From: JAATGA01 sp047605605
GTDB lineage: Bacteria > Pseudomonadota > Alphaproteobacteria > Rhodobacterales > Rhodobacteraceae
Length of the DNA: 53,313 nucleotides
Direction: 5' to 3'
Assembly: GCA_047605605.1 (NCBI GenBank)
Contig: JASGFG010000016.1
Coordinates: forward strand, 1-53,313
The position numbers were made by a program, and so were the translations under genes. This document shows positions 1 to 6,625 of the stretch, piece by piece. The notes below the pieces were generated by a model, which had not been told where the DNA came from, did not search any database, and worked only from the letters and a program-made list of their open reading frames with translations. Each line of letters opens with the position of its first letter. Position 1 is the stretch's first letter.

Positions 1-55
1 GGGCGGAATGGGCCTATCCCTTTGCAATGGCATGAAATCGCGAAAGGGGCATCCG

Positions 56-2230
56 ATGACCGACCGGATCGAAAAGCACGGGCTTCAGGTGGACGCGCGG
101 CTTGCGGCCTTTGTCGAGCAACAGGCGCTGCCCGGCACCGGCATTGCGGCGGATGCCTTCTGGAAAGGCTTGGCCGAGGGTGTCGCCGAATTCGGCCCCC
201 GCAATCGCGAGGCCCTTGCGATCCGCGACCGGATGCAGGCGCAGATCGACGACTGGCACCGCGCGCGCAAGGGCCAGCCGATGGATCGGCAGGCCTATAC
301 CGACTTTCTGAAGAACATCGGATATCTGGTTGATGAAGGCCCGGATTTCCAGATCGGCACTGCCAACGTCGACCCCGAGATGTCGCTGATCCCCGGCCCG
401 CAGCTGGTGGTGCCGGTGATGAATGCCCGTTACGCTCTGAATGCCGCGAATGCGCGGTGGGGCAGCCTTTACGACGCGCTTTACGGCACCGATGCGATGG
501 GGGATCTGCCGGCGGGCAAAGGCTATGACCCAGCCCGCGGCGCGCGGGTGATTGAATGGGGGCGCGAGTTTCTGGACACCGCCGTCCCCCTGGCCGACGC
601 CTCGTGGAAGGATGCGCGGGGCTTTCGTGTCGAAGGCGGTGCTCTGGTCGTTGCCACCGCGCTCGGCGACCGCGGCCTGCGCCAGCCCGCGAAATTCGCG
701 GGCTATCACGGGCAGGCCTCGGCACCGAAGGATATTCTGTTCCGCAACAACGGCTTGCTGATCGAAGTTGCCACGGATGCGAGCAGTGCCATCGGCGCCT
801 CGGATGCGGCGCATGTGTCGGACATCTTCCTCGAATCCGCCATCTCGGCGATCATGGATTGTGAGGATTCCATCGCCGCCGTCGATGCGCCGGACAAGGT
901 TCTGGCCTATGCCAACTGGCTGGGCCTGATGAGGGGCGACCTGACCGAAACCTTCCGGAAAGTCGGCAAGGATCTGACCCGCCGCCTGAACCCCGACTAT
1001 GCCTTTACCGCGCCGGACGGGTCGACCTTCACCGCCAAGGGCCGGTCGCTGATGCTCGTGCGCAACGTCGGCCATCTGATGACCAACCCCGCGATCCTCG
1101 ACACCGATGGGCGCGAGGTGGGCGAGGGGATCATGGATGCCTTCGTCACCACGCTCTGCGCGCTGCACGACCTGCAAAAGACCGAAGGCCCGCGCAACTC
1201 GGCCACCGGATCGGTCTATGTGGTGAAACCCAAGATGCACGGGCCGGACGAGGTGGCGCTGGCCTGCGCCATCTTCGACAAGGTGGAACAGGTGCTGGGC
1301 CTGCCGCACTACACGGTGAAACTGGGCATCATGGACGAGGAACGCCGCACCTCCGTCAACCTCAAGGCCTGCATCCGCGCGGCCAGCGACCGGGTGGCCT
1401 TCATCAACACCGGCTTTCTCGACCGCACCGGGGACGAGATCCATACCAGCATGGAAGCCGGGCCGATGGTGCGCAAGGGCGACATGAAATCCGCCGCCTG
1501 GATCAAGAGCTATGAGGACAGGAATGTCGATATCGGCCTGGCCTGCGGGCTGAAGGGCCGGGCGCAGATCGGCAAGGGCATGTGGGCGATGCCCGACCTG
1601 ATGCATGCGATGCTGGCGCAAAAGATTGCGCATCCGCAGGCGGGCGCGACCTGCGCCTGGGTCCCGTCGCCCACGGCCGCCACGCTGCACGCCACGCACT
1701 ACCATCGCGTCGACGTTCTGGCCCGGCAGGACGAGATTGCGGCCGGGAATGCAAAGGCTGGCGGCCCGCACGGCAAGCTGTCGGACCTGCTGACCATTCC
1801 CCTGGCCGAAGGGGTGAACTGGTCGGACGATGAAATCCGGGACGAGGTGGAAAACAACGCGCAAGGCATCCTGGGCTATGTCGTCCGCTGGGTCGACCAG
1901 GGCATCGGCTGCTCCAAGGTGCCCGACATCCACGACATCGGGCTGATGGAGGATCGGGCGACCTGCCGCATCTCCTCGCAGGCACTGGCGAACTGGTTGC
2001 ACCACGGCGTGGTCAGCGAGGCGCAGGTGATGACGGCGATGAAGAAGATGGCCGCCGTGGTCGACCGCCAGAACGCGGGCGATCCGACCTATACCCCGAT
2101 GGCGCCCGCCTTCGACGGCCCGGCTTTCAAGGCCGCCTGCGATCTGGTGTTCAAGGGTCGCGAACAGCCCTCGGGCTATACGGAACCCGTGCTGCACGCC
2201 CGGCGGCTGGAGTGGAAAGCGGCGCATTGA
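56..2230 (+). CDS. glcB: Malate synthase G
   Basis: Condenses glyoxylate with acetyl-CoA to malate in the cytoplasm, closing the glyoxylate bypass or glycolate route. The 724-residue length fits the monomeric G isoform (about 720), not the shorter A isoform. Visible family blocks are MLVRNVGHLMTNPAIL (about residue 340), GIMDEERRTSVNLKACIRAA (about 425), SMEAGPMVRKGDMKSAAW (about 465) and CSKVPDIHDIGLMEDRAT (about 620-637), the last holding the catalytic-base Asp of the family. The ATG at 56 is chosen because GAAAGGGG sits six bases upstream; an in-frame start at 8 has no such site. The 3' end overlaps the next gene. The sequence is intact and shows nothing unusual. Confidence 0.97.
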   Translation: MTDRIEKHGLQVDARLAAFVEQQALPGTGIAADAFWKGLAEGVAEFGPRNREALAIRDRMQAQIDDWHRARKGQPMDRQAYTDFLKNIGYLVDEGPDFQIGTANVDPEMSLIPGPQLVVPVMNARYALNAANARWGSLYDALYGTDAMGDLPAGKGYDPARGARVIEWGREFLDTAVPLADASWKDARGFRVEGGALVVATALGDRGLRQPAKFAGYHGQASAPKDILFRNNGLLIEVATDASSAIGASDAAHVSDIFLESAISAIMDCEDSIAAVDAPDKVLAYANWLGLMRGDLTETFRKVGKDLTRRLNPDYAFTAPDGSTFTAKGRSLMLVRNVGHLMTNPAILDTDGREVGEGIMDAFVTTLCALHDLQKTEGPRNSATGSVYVVKPKMHGPDEVALACAIFDKVEQVLGLPHYTVKLGIMDEERRTSVNLKACIRAASDRVAFINTGFLDRTGDEIHTSMEAGPMVRKGDMKSAAWIKSYEDRNVDIGLACGLKGRAQIGKGMWAMPDLMHAMLAQKIAHPQAGATCAWVPSPTAATLHATHYHRVDVLARQDEIAAGNAKAGGPHGKLSDLLTIPLAEGVNWSDDEIRDEVENNAQGILGYVVRWVDQGIGCSKVPDIHDIGLMEDRATCRISSQALANWLHHGVVSEAQVMTAMKKMAAVVDRQNAGDPTYTPMAPAFDGPAFKAACDLVFKGREQPSGYTEPVLHARRLEWKAAH

Positions 2231-2715
2231 TCCGCGATGCCGAACCGCAGGACAGCGCCGCCATCGCGACGCTGATCACCGCGGCATTCACTGACGCCCC
2301 CCATGCCGGGGGAAACGAGGCGCAGATCGTCGCCGCCCTGCGCGCCGCGGGGGCGCTGACGCTGTCGTTGGTGGCGGAACGAGGGGGCGCTTTGGTCGGC
2401 CATATCGCCGCCTCGCCCGCCACGGTCGAAGGCCGGGCGGGATGGTTCTGCATTGCCCCGGTTTCGGTCGCGCCGGATCAGCAGGGGCAAGGCATCGGCG
2501 CCGCCCTGATCATCGCCGCCCTCGACTGGCTGCGCGCAGCCGAGGCGAAGGGTGCGGTTCTGGTGGGCGACCCCGGCTATTACCGGCGCTTCGGCTTTAC
2601 CCCGCGACCGGGACTGACGGCCGAAGGGATCCCCGCGCCATACCTTCAGGCGCTGGAGTTCGGTGCCGACCTGGCGACAGGCGCGGTGTCGTTCCACCCC
2701 GCCTTTTCCCGATAG
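2212..2715 (+). CDS. GNAT-family N-acetyltransferase
   Basis: A GCN5-related acetyltransferase of about 167 residues, resembling the YhbS-type single-domain group. The acetyl-CoA pyrophosphate loop is visible as VSVAPDQQGQGIGAALI (about residues 83-100), followed by the late-domain motif GDPGYYRRFGF (about 122-132), where the family places a conserved Tyr and Phe. The substrate cannot be read from sequence. The start is uncertain: GTG at 2212 overlaps the end of glcB by 19 bp, while TTG at 2227 would give a TTGA stop/start overlap. Either way it is probably co-transcribed and coupled with malate synthase, though no functional link is evident. Confidence 0.8.
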   Translation: MESGALIRDAEPQDSAAIATLITAAFTDAPHAGGNEAQIVAALRAAGALTLSLVAERGGALVGHIAASPATVEGRAGWFCIAPVSVAPDQQGQGIGAALIIAALDWLRAAEAKGAVLVGDPGYYRRFGFTPRPGLTAEGIPAPYLQALEFGADLATGAVSFHPAFSR

Positions 2716-2754
2716 GTCGACCGCCCGCCGAGACATCCCGACCCCTGCCTTCCC

Positions 2755-2813
2755 CCTCTTTCTGGACATAAATATCCTGCGGGGAGGTCCGGAGGGGTGC
2801 AAAACCCCTCCGG
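2755..2813. repeat. Intergenic repeat arm plus hairpin (copy A)
   Basis: Lies between two converging genes. On the minus strand it reads as a hairpin (2789-2813; CCGGAGGGGT with ACCCCTCCGG, loop GCAAA) followed by CAGGATATTTATGTCCAGAA and then AGAGG. The second part belongs to the GGATATTT repeat family seen also at 5089, 6421, 6551, 13165, 17286, 17322, 22838 and 22877. It could act as a bidirectional terminator, but neither side has a long T-tract. Confidence 0.6.
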
Positions 2814-2841
2814 GGCCGGCCAATAGGCACCCGGCTGACAG

Positions 2842-3528
2842 TTACGCCAACCACCGCTCATAATCGCTGACCAGCAGATGCAGCGGCGGCTCGTCCTCCT
2901 CCACCTCGGCGAAACGCCCGATTGGTTCGCGAAAGATGTTGTCGGTCACATCGTCGTTGACGGTCGAAACCTCGCCGATCAGCACGTCGCCGCCTTCGCC
3001 CCAGAAGGCGTGCCAGTCGCCGGGGCGCAGGGTCACCGACTCTCCGGGCGCGAGGCGCAGCTTTTCCCCGGCCGCAAAGGGCCGCGCTATGCCGTCGCAG
3101 GCGACGATGCCGCCCCGGTCGGGGGCAAAGGCCCCGGCATCGTCCGACCCGAAAAGCTCCACCACCAGTGTGGCGCCGCCACGGTTGATGATGTCCTCGG
3201 CCTTCAGCACATGGGTGTGCATCGGCGACAGCTGGTCCTGCCGGGAAATCAGCAGCTTTTCGGCGTAACACATGCCGCCGCCGCGCTGCAGGTCGGACAG
3301 CAGGCCGTTGCGCAAGGTGAACAGGAACAGCCCCATTTCGTCGAAGCGGCCCGCGCCATAGTCGGTGATGTCCCAGCCGCAGCAGGCGGCGATGGTATGG
3401 GCTGCGGCCTCGCGCCGGGCGCGAAACTCGTCCGGCGACCACCGGGCGAAAGGCGGCAGGGCAAAACCGTGGCGGCGGATCATCTCGTCCGCCGACCGCA
3501 TGATGTCGTTGATGCGCGAGCGTTTCAT
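2842..3528 (-). CDS. D-lyxose ketol-isomerase
   Basis: Predicted cupin-fold isomerase interconverting D-lyxose and D-xylulose (also D-mannose/D-fructose in characterised members). The 228-residue length matches the LyxE-type family (about 227). The metal-site pattern is visible: SPMHTHVLKAEDIINRGG (about residues 100-118) supplies two His, a Lys and a Glu, and PGDWHAFWGEGGDVLIGEVS (about 166-186) supplies the late His and Glu. The ATG at 3528 is preceded by AAGGGGAGA. It is the only pentose gene in this neighbourhood; no transporter or kinase for lyxose is adjacent. It lies downstream of the PuuD-like gene on the same strand, separated by 119 bp of tandem palindromes. Confidence 0.85.
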   Translation of the reverse strand: MKRSRINDIMRSADEMIRRHGFALPPFARWSPDEFRARREAAAHTIAACCGWDITDYGAGRFDEMGLFLFTLRNGLLSDLQRGGGMCYAEKLLISRQDQLSPMHTHVLKAEDIINRGGATLVVELFGSDDAGAFAPDRGGIVACDGIARPFAAGEKLRLAPGESVTLRPGDWHAFWGEGGDVLIGEVSTVNDDVTDNIFREPIGRFAEVEEDEPPLHLLVSDYERWLA

Positions 3529-3579
3529 GCCGTCTCCCCTTTTTCGGCCAGACTAGACCGCCCCCCGCCGTCTCGCCAG

Positions 3580-3647
3580 CCGGAGTTTTTGAAAACTCCG
3601 GCCCGGGGCCTTTGAAGGCCCCGCTGCGATTTCTTTGAAGAAATCGC
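3580..3647. repeat. Three tandem palindromes centred on TTTGAA
   Basis: Three perfect inverted repeats follow one another: 3580-3601 (10-bp arms, CCGGAGTTTT), 3605-3622 (8-bp arms, GGGGCCTT) and 3626-3647 (10-bp arms, GCGATTTCTT). Each has a two-base TG centre, so all share the core TTTGAA (TTCAAA on the minus strand). On the minus strand the array starts directly at the stop codon of the PuuD-like gene, so its mRNA 3' end would fold into three consecutive stem-loops. A REP-like extragenic element or a processing/stability structure is the likeliest reading. Confidence 0.85.
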
Positions 3648-4430
3648 TCAGGCCACCGCGCGCACGCCCCGCCGGCCCGCCGCCCAGTCGGCGCAGGCCT
3701 TGCCGAAGGCCGCGAACAACGGACGCGAGACGGGATCGGAGTCCGCGTTCCACTCCGGGTGCCATTGCACCGAAAGGGTAAAGCCCGGCGCATCGCGCAC
3801 CAGAATCGCCTCGGGCGTGCCGTCGGGGGCATGGCCCTCGATCACGATGCGGCTGCCGGGGCGGGCGATGCCCTGGCCGTGCAGGGTGTTGGTCAGCACC
3901 TCTTCGGCGCCCATCAGGCGGTGAAAGACGCCGCCGGGGGTGAACCGCACCGGATGGCGCAGGGCGAACTTTTCCTCCAGCGTGCCGTCGGGGGGCATCC
4001 GGTGGTTCATCCGCCCGGGCAGGTCGCGGATCTCGGGGAAAAGCGTGCCGCCCATGGCCACGTTCACCTCCTGAAAGCCGCGGCAGATGCCGAGGAAGGG
4101 CTGGCCGATCTCGACGCAGGCCCGGATCAGCGGCAGGGTGATGGCATCGCGCGCCCGGTCGAAATCGCCGTGGGCGGGCGTCTCCTCCTCGCCGTATTCG
4201 CTGGGGTGGACGTTGGGGCGGCCCCCGGTCAGCAGAAAGCCGTCGCACAGGTCCATCAGCTCGTCCACCGAGACCAGCCGCGGATCGGCGGGCACGATCA
4301 GCGGCAGGCAGCCCGCGACTTCGGCCACGGCGGTGGAGTTCATGACGCCGCCGATATGGGCGTTGAACTGCTGGTTGATCAGGCTCTGGTTGCCGATGAT
4401 GCCGACAACCGGACGGCGGGAACAGGACAT
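3648..4430 (-). CDS. Gamma-glutamyl-gamma-aminobutyrate hydrolase family protein (peptidase C26)
   Basis: A class I glutamine-amidotransferase-fold hydrolase resembling PuuD, which cleaves gamma-Glu-GABA in putrescine breakdown. About 260 residues, near the family length. The N-terminal block reads PVVGIIGNQ, the oxyanion strand DGFLLTGGRPNVHPSEYG, the nucleophile elbow GICRGFQEVNVAMGG (catalytic Cys about residue 115), and SVQWHPEW supplies the His/Glu of the triad. The ATG at 4430 is chosen because the protein begins with the conserved strand there; in-frame upstream ATGs would add unrelated residues. No other putrescine genes are nearby, so the exact gamma-glutamyl substrate is open. Confidence 0.84.
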   Translation of the reverse strand: MSCSRRPVVGIIGNQSLINQQFNAHIGGVMNSTAVAEVAGCLPLIVPADPRLVSVDELMDLCDGFLLTGGRPNVHPSEYGEEETPAHGDFDRARDAITLPLIRACVEIGQPFLGICRGFQEVNVAMGGTLFPEIRDLPGRMNHRMPPDGTLEEKFALRHPVRFTPGGVFHRLMGAEEVLTNTLHGQGIARPGSRIVIEGHAPDGTPEAILVRDAPGFTLSVQWHPEWNADSDPVSRPLFAAFGKACADWAAGRRGVRAVA

Positions 4431-4608
4431 GGGCACACCGCGGCGGCAAAGGAGGGGCAGGGTGATTTCCCCGATGTTATGCAGCATTTCGCGGGGTTTG
4501 AAGGGGCAGGGGCGCACAATGCCGTTTTCCCGCACGCACGATGCCGCTTTTCCGGGCGGAAGGGGCGGCTGCGGCATCGCGCCTCACCAAAGGGTGAGGG
4601 GGCGGGCC

Positions 4609-4639
4609 TTGCCTTCCCCCTGCGGGAAGGTCGCAGCCT
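4609..4639 (+). promoter_or_regulatory. CueR/MerR-type operator and promoter for the DUF305 gene
   Basis: CCTTCC (4612-4617), a 7-bp spacer and GGAAGG (4625-4630) reproduce the dyad of CueR-regulated promoters such as E. coli copA. A -35-like TTGCCT (4609-4614) overlaps the left arm, and a -10-like CAGCCT (4634-4639) follows after 19 bp, the over-long spacing that MerR-family activators correct by twisting DNA. The dyad lies 35 bp before the DUF305 start. No MerR-family gene is in the window. Confidence 0.65.
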
Positions 4640-4664
4640 TGGCCCGTCAAGCAAGGAGACCCTC

Positions 4665-5030
4665 ATGTTCCGCATCGTTTTCATCGCCGCACTTGCCGCC
4701 GCGACCGTCCCCGCCACCGCGCAGGAGACGGACCATTCCGGCCATTCCATGCCGGGAATGGACGCCCCCGTGCCCTCCAGCGCGGCCTATGAGGCGGCGA
4801 TGATGCAGATGCATCAGGATATGGCGATGGATTACACCGGCAACCCCGATGTGGATTTCGTGCGCGGGATGATCCCCCATCACCAAGGCGCGGTCGCCAT
4901 GGCGAAGGTCGAGCTGCAATACGGCACCGACCCGGAAATCCGTGCGCTGGCAGAGGGGGTCGTCAAGGCGCAGGAGGCCGAGATCGCCTTTATGAAGGCC
5001 TGGCTGGAGAAGCATCCACAGGCGGAGTGA
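4665..5030 (+). CDS. DUF305 periplasmic protein, probably copper-binding
   Basis: A 121-residue exported protein: residues 1-19 form a signal peptide ending in an AxA-type site (TVPATAQE). The mature N-terminus is His/Met-rich (HSGHSMPGM), then MMQMHQDMAMDYTGNPDVDFVRGMIPHHQGAVAMAK carries the DUF305 core with its HHQGA motif, and a second helix EAEIAFMKAWLEKH ends the four-helix fold. DUF305 proteins such as CopM bind copper and aid tolerance; that role here is inferred from the His/Met content and from the CueR-like operator upstream. AAGGAG lies six bases before the ATG. It stands alone between minus-strand genes. Confidence 0.9.
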   Translation: MFRIVFIAALAAATVPATAQETDHSGHSMPGMDAPVPSSAAYEAAMMQMHQDMAMDYTGNPDVDFVRGMIPHHQGAVAMAKVELQYGTDPEIRALAEGVVKAQEAEIAFMKAWLEKHPQAE

Positions 5031-5046
5031 GGTCGCGTGAAGGAAG

Positions 5047-5112
5047 GGGGGCGCTGCCCCCCTCGGGCCTGACGACCCTCACCCCCCGGGATATTTTCAT
5101 CCAGAAAGAGGG
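5047..5112. repeat. GC hairpin plus GGATATTT repeat arm (copy B)
   Basis: A GC hairpin (5047-5063, six G against six C around GCGCTGC) is followed by a repeat arm at 5089-5112 beginning GGGATATTTTCATCCAGAAA. The arm matches copy A over most of its length in the opposite orientation. It fills the gap between the converging DUF305 and aminotransferase genes. Confidence 0.6.
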
Positions 5113-5115
5113 GGG

Positions 5116-6309
5116 TCAGGCGCGGGTGGCGTCGGCCACCACTTGCGCGGCGGCGGTCAGGGCGCCGTCGCCATGGGGAATGCGCAGGGCCTTCAATCCC
5201 GCCTCGATCACCGCAAGGGCGCCGAGGGTCATATGGGCGTTCACATGGCCCATATGCGCGACCCGCAGCCAGCCGTCGGGCGGGGTCATTCCCAGCCCGA
5301 TGCCAAGGGTGACGCCGCCCTGCGCCTCGGTCCATTCGCGCAGGCGTGTGGCATGGGGCGCGCCCAGGCGGGCGGCGGTGACGGAATGGCCGCGGGCGGC
5401 GGGGGCGGCGACGTTCAGGGCGATGTCGGGGTTGTCTGCGCCCCAGGCGTCGAATGCCGCCCAGACGGTGCGGGCGAGTGCCGCATGGCGCGCCCAGACC
5501 TGCGGCAGGCTTTCTTCGGCGATCATGTCCAGCGCCTCGCGCAGGGCAAACAGGTGGTGGGTGGGGGCGGTGCCGGCCCAGTATTGCCAGAACTCGGCCG
5601 CATCGGCGCGCGCCGCCCAGTCCCAGTAGGGGGTGCGCAGGTCCGGGGCGGCGCAGGCGGCGCGGGCCTTTTCGGAGAACCAGACGAAGCCAAGGCCCGG
5701 CGGCGTCATCAGCCCCTTCTGGCTGGCCGCGACGGTGACATCGACGCCCCAAGCGTCCATCCGGTATTCGTCGCAGCCCATGGAGGCGATGCAGTCGACC
5801 GCCAGCAGCGCGGGGTGCCCCGCGGCATCCAGCGCGGCGCGCAAGGCAGGAATATGGGTTTTCACCGAGGACGAGGTGTCGACCTGCGTGGCCAGGAGCG
5901 CCTTGATGCGGTGGTCGGTATCGGCGCGCAAGGCCGCCTCGACCCGGTTCATGTCGGGGGCGGTGGAGGTGCCGAAATCCAGCAGCTCGACCTCGACCCC
6001 CATGCGGCGGACGCTGTCCGCCCAGCCGTGGCCGAAGCGCCCCGTGGCCAGAACCAGCGCCTTGTCGCCGCGGCTGAACAGGTTGGCATTCGCTGCCTCC
6101 CAGGTTCCATGGCCGTTGGCGATGTAGAGCGCGACATTCTCGGCGGTGCCCGCGACCGCCCGCAGGTCCGGCCAGAGCGTTTCCACCATTTCCGGCAAGG
6201 CGCCTTCATAGATGTTGGGCGCGGGGCGGTGCATGGCCGCCAGCACCCGGTCGGGCATGACCGAGGGGCCGGGAATGGCAAGGTAGGGGCGGCCGTTGGC
6301 AAGGGTCAT
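5116..6309 (-). CDS. Class V aminotransferase (serine/alanine-glyoxylate aminotransferase type)
   Basis: PLP-dependent fold-type I aminotransferase of 397 residues, the length of the AGXT/SgaA group that transfers the amino group of serine or alanine to glyoxylate. Visible elements: LAIPGPSVMPDRVLAAMHRP at the N-terminus, the PLP phosphate-binding ANGHGTWEAANANLF (about 65-80), DCIASMGCDEYRMD with the ring-stacking Asp (about 175), and the Schiff-base Lys in VAASQKGLMTPPG (about 197). The start at 6309 has AAGGAAG seven bases upstream. Donor specificity cannot be fixed from sequence. A link to the malate synthase 4 kb away through glyoxylate is possible but only inferred. Confidence 0.85.
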   Translation of the reverse strand: MTLANGRPYLAIPGPSVMPDRVLAAMHRPAPNIYEGALPEMVETLWPDLRAVAGTAENVALYIANGHGTWEAANANLFSRGDKALVLATGRFGHGWADSVRRMGVEVELLDFGTSTAPDMNRVEAALRADTDHRIKALLATQVDTSSSVKTHIPALRAALDAAGHPALLAVDCIASMGCDEYRMDAWGVDVTVAASQKGLMTPPGLGFVWFSEKARAACAAPDLRTPYWDWAARADAAEFWQYWAGTAPTHHLFALREALDMIAEESLPQVWARHAALARTVWAAFDAWGADNPDIALNVAAPAARGHSVTAARLGAPHATRLREWTEAQGGVTLGIGLGMTPPDGWLRVAHMGHVNAHMTLGALAVIEAGLKALRIPHGDGALTAAAQVVADATRA

Positions 6310-6395
6310 TGCGCGCTTCCTTCAGGGGATCGGGGGATGGCTACGCCCGCCGCGCGGCAAGGTCAACGGCGCGCGGGCGGTTGCGGCAGGAGATG

Positions 6396-6575
6396 GGGGG
6401 CTGTCTGCCCCCACACCCCCGAGGATATTTCCGCCAGGAGGAAGGAGGGAAGATGAAGCGTCGATCCAGACCGCCAAAAGCCGGACGGCCAACAGGGGCG
6501 GATGGATGCCGCCTGACAATACGCGATGGCAGGGATCCTTGCCCGACCTGCCTTCCTCTTGGCGGCAATATCCTC
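6396..6575. repeat. Inverted pair of GGATATTT repeats (copies C and D)
   Basis: This occupies most of the 316-bp gap between the aminotransferase start and the pyc stop. A GC hairpin (6396-6412, GGGGGC/GCCCCC) precedes arm C at 6421-6445, which begins GAGGATATTTCCGCCAGGAG. Arm D at 6551-6575 is its reverse complement at 23 of 25 positions. The ~105-bp spacer has no convincing gene; a 44-codon ORF in it runs into the repeat arm. Confidence 0.75.
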
Positions 6576-6602
6576 AAGGCGGGGTGAGCCGCAGCGCGGC
6601 GA

Positions 6603-6622
6603 GGGGGGCGCGAGCGCCCCCC
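6603..6622 (-). terminator. GC hairpin directly after pyc
   Basis: A perfect 9-bp stem (GGGGGGCGC with GCGCCCCCC, loop GA) lies three bases beyond the pyc stop codon. There is no T-tract in the pyc direction, so it may be a stem that stalls polymerase or protects the 3' end rather than a classic intrinsic terminator. Confidence 0.45.
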
Positions 6623-6625
6623 TTT

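Noticed and set aside
14..2227. A 737-codon open frame antisense to malate synthase G
   Set aside because: It is an artefact of strong third-position GC in glcB; the protein has no recognisable domain and is rich in Arg, His and Gly as such shadows are.
6453..6587. 44-codon ORF with a strong GGAGGGA site and a CPTC motif between the repeat arms upstream of pyc's end
   Set aside because: The apparent ribosome-binding site is part of the repeat arm, the 3' codons lie in the other arm, and the spacing to the ATG is too short. Repeat sequence explains it.
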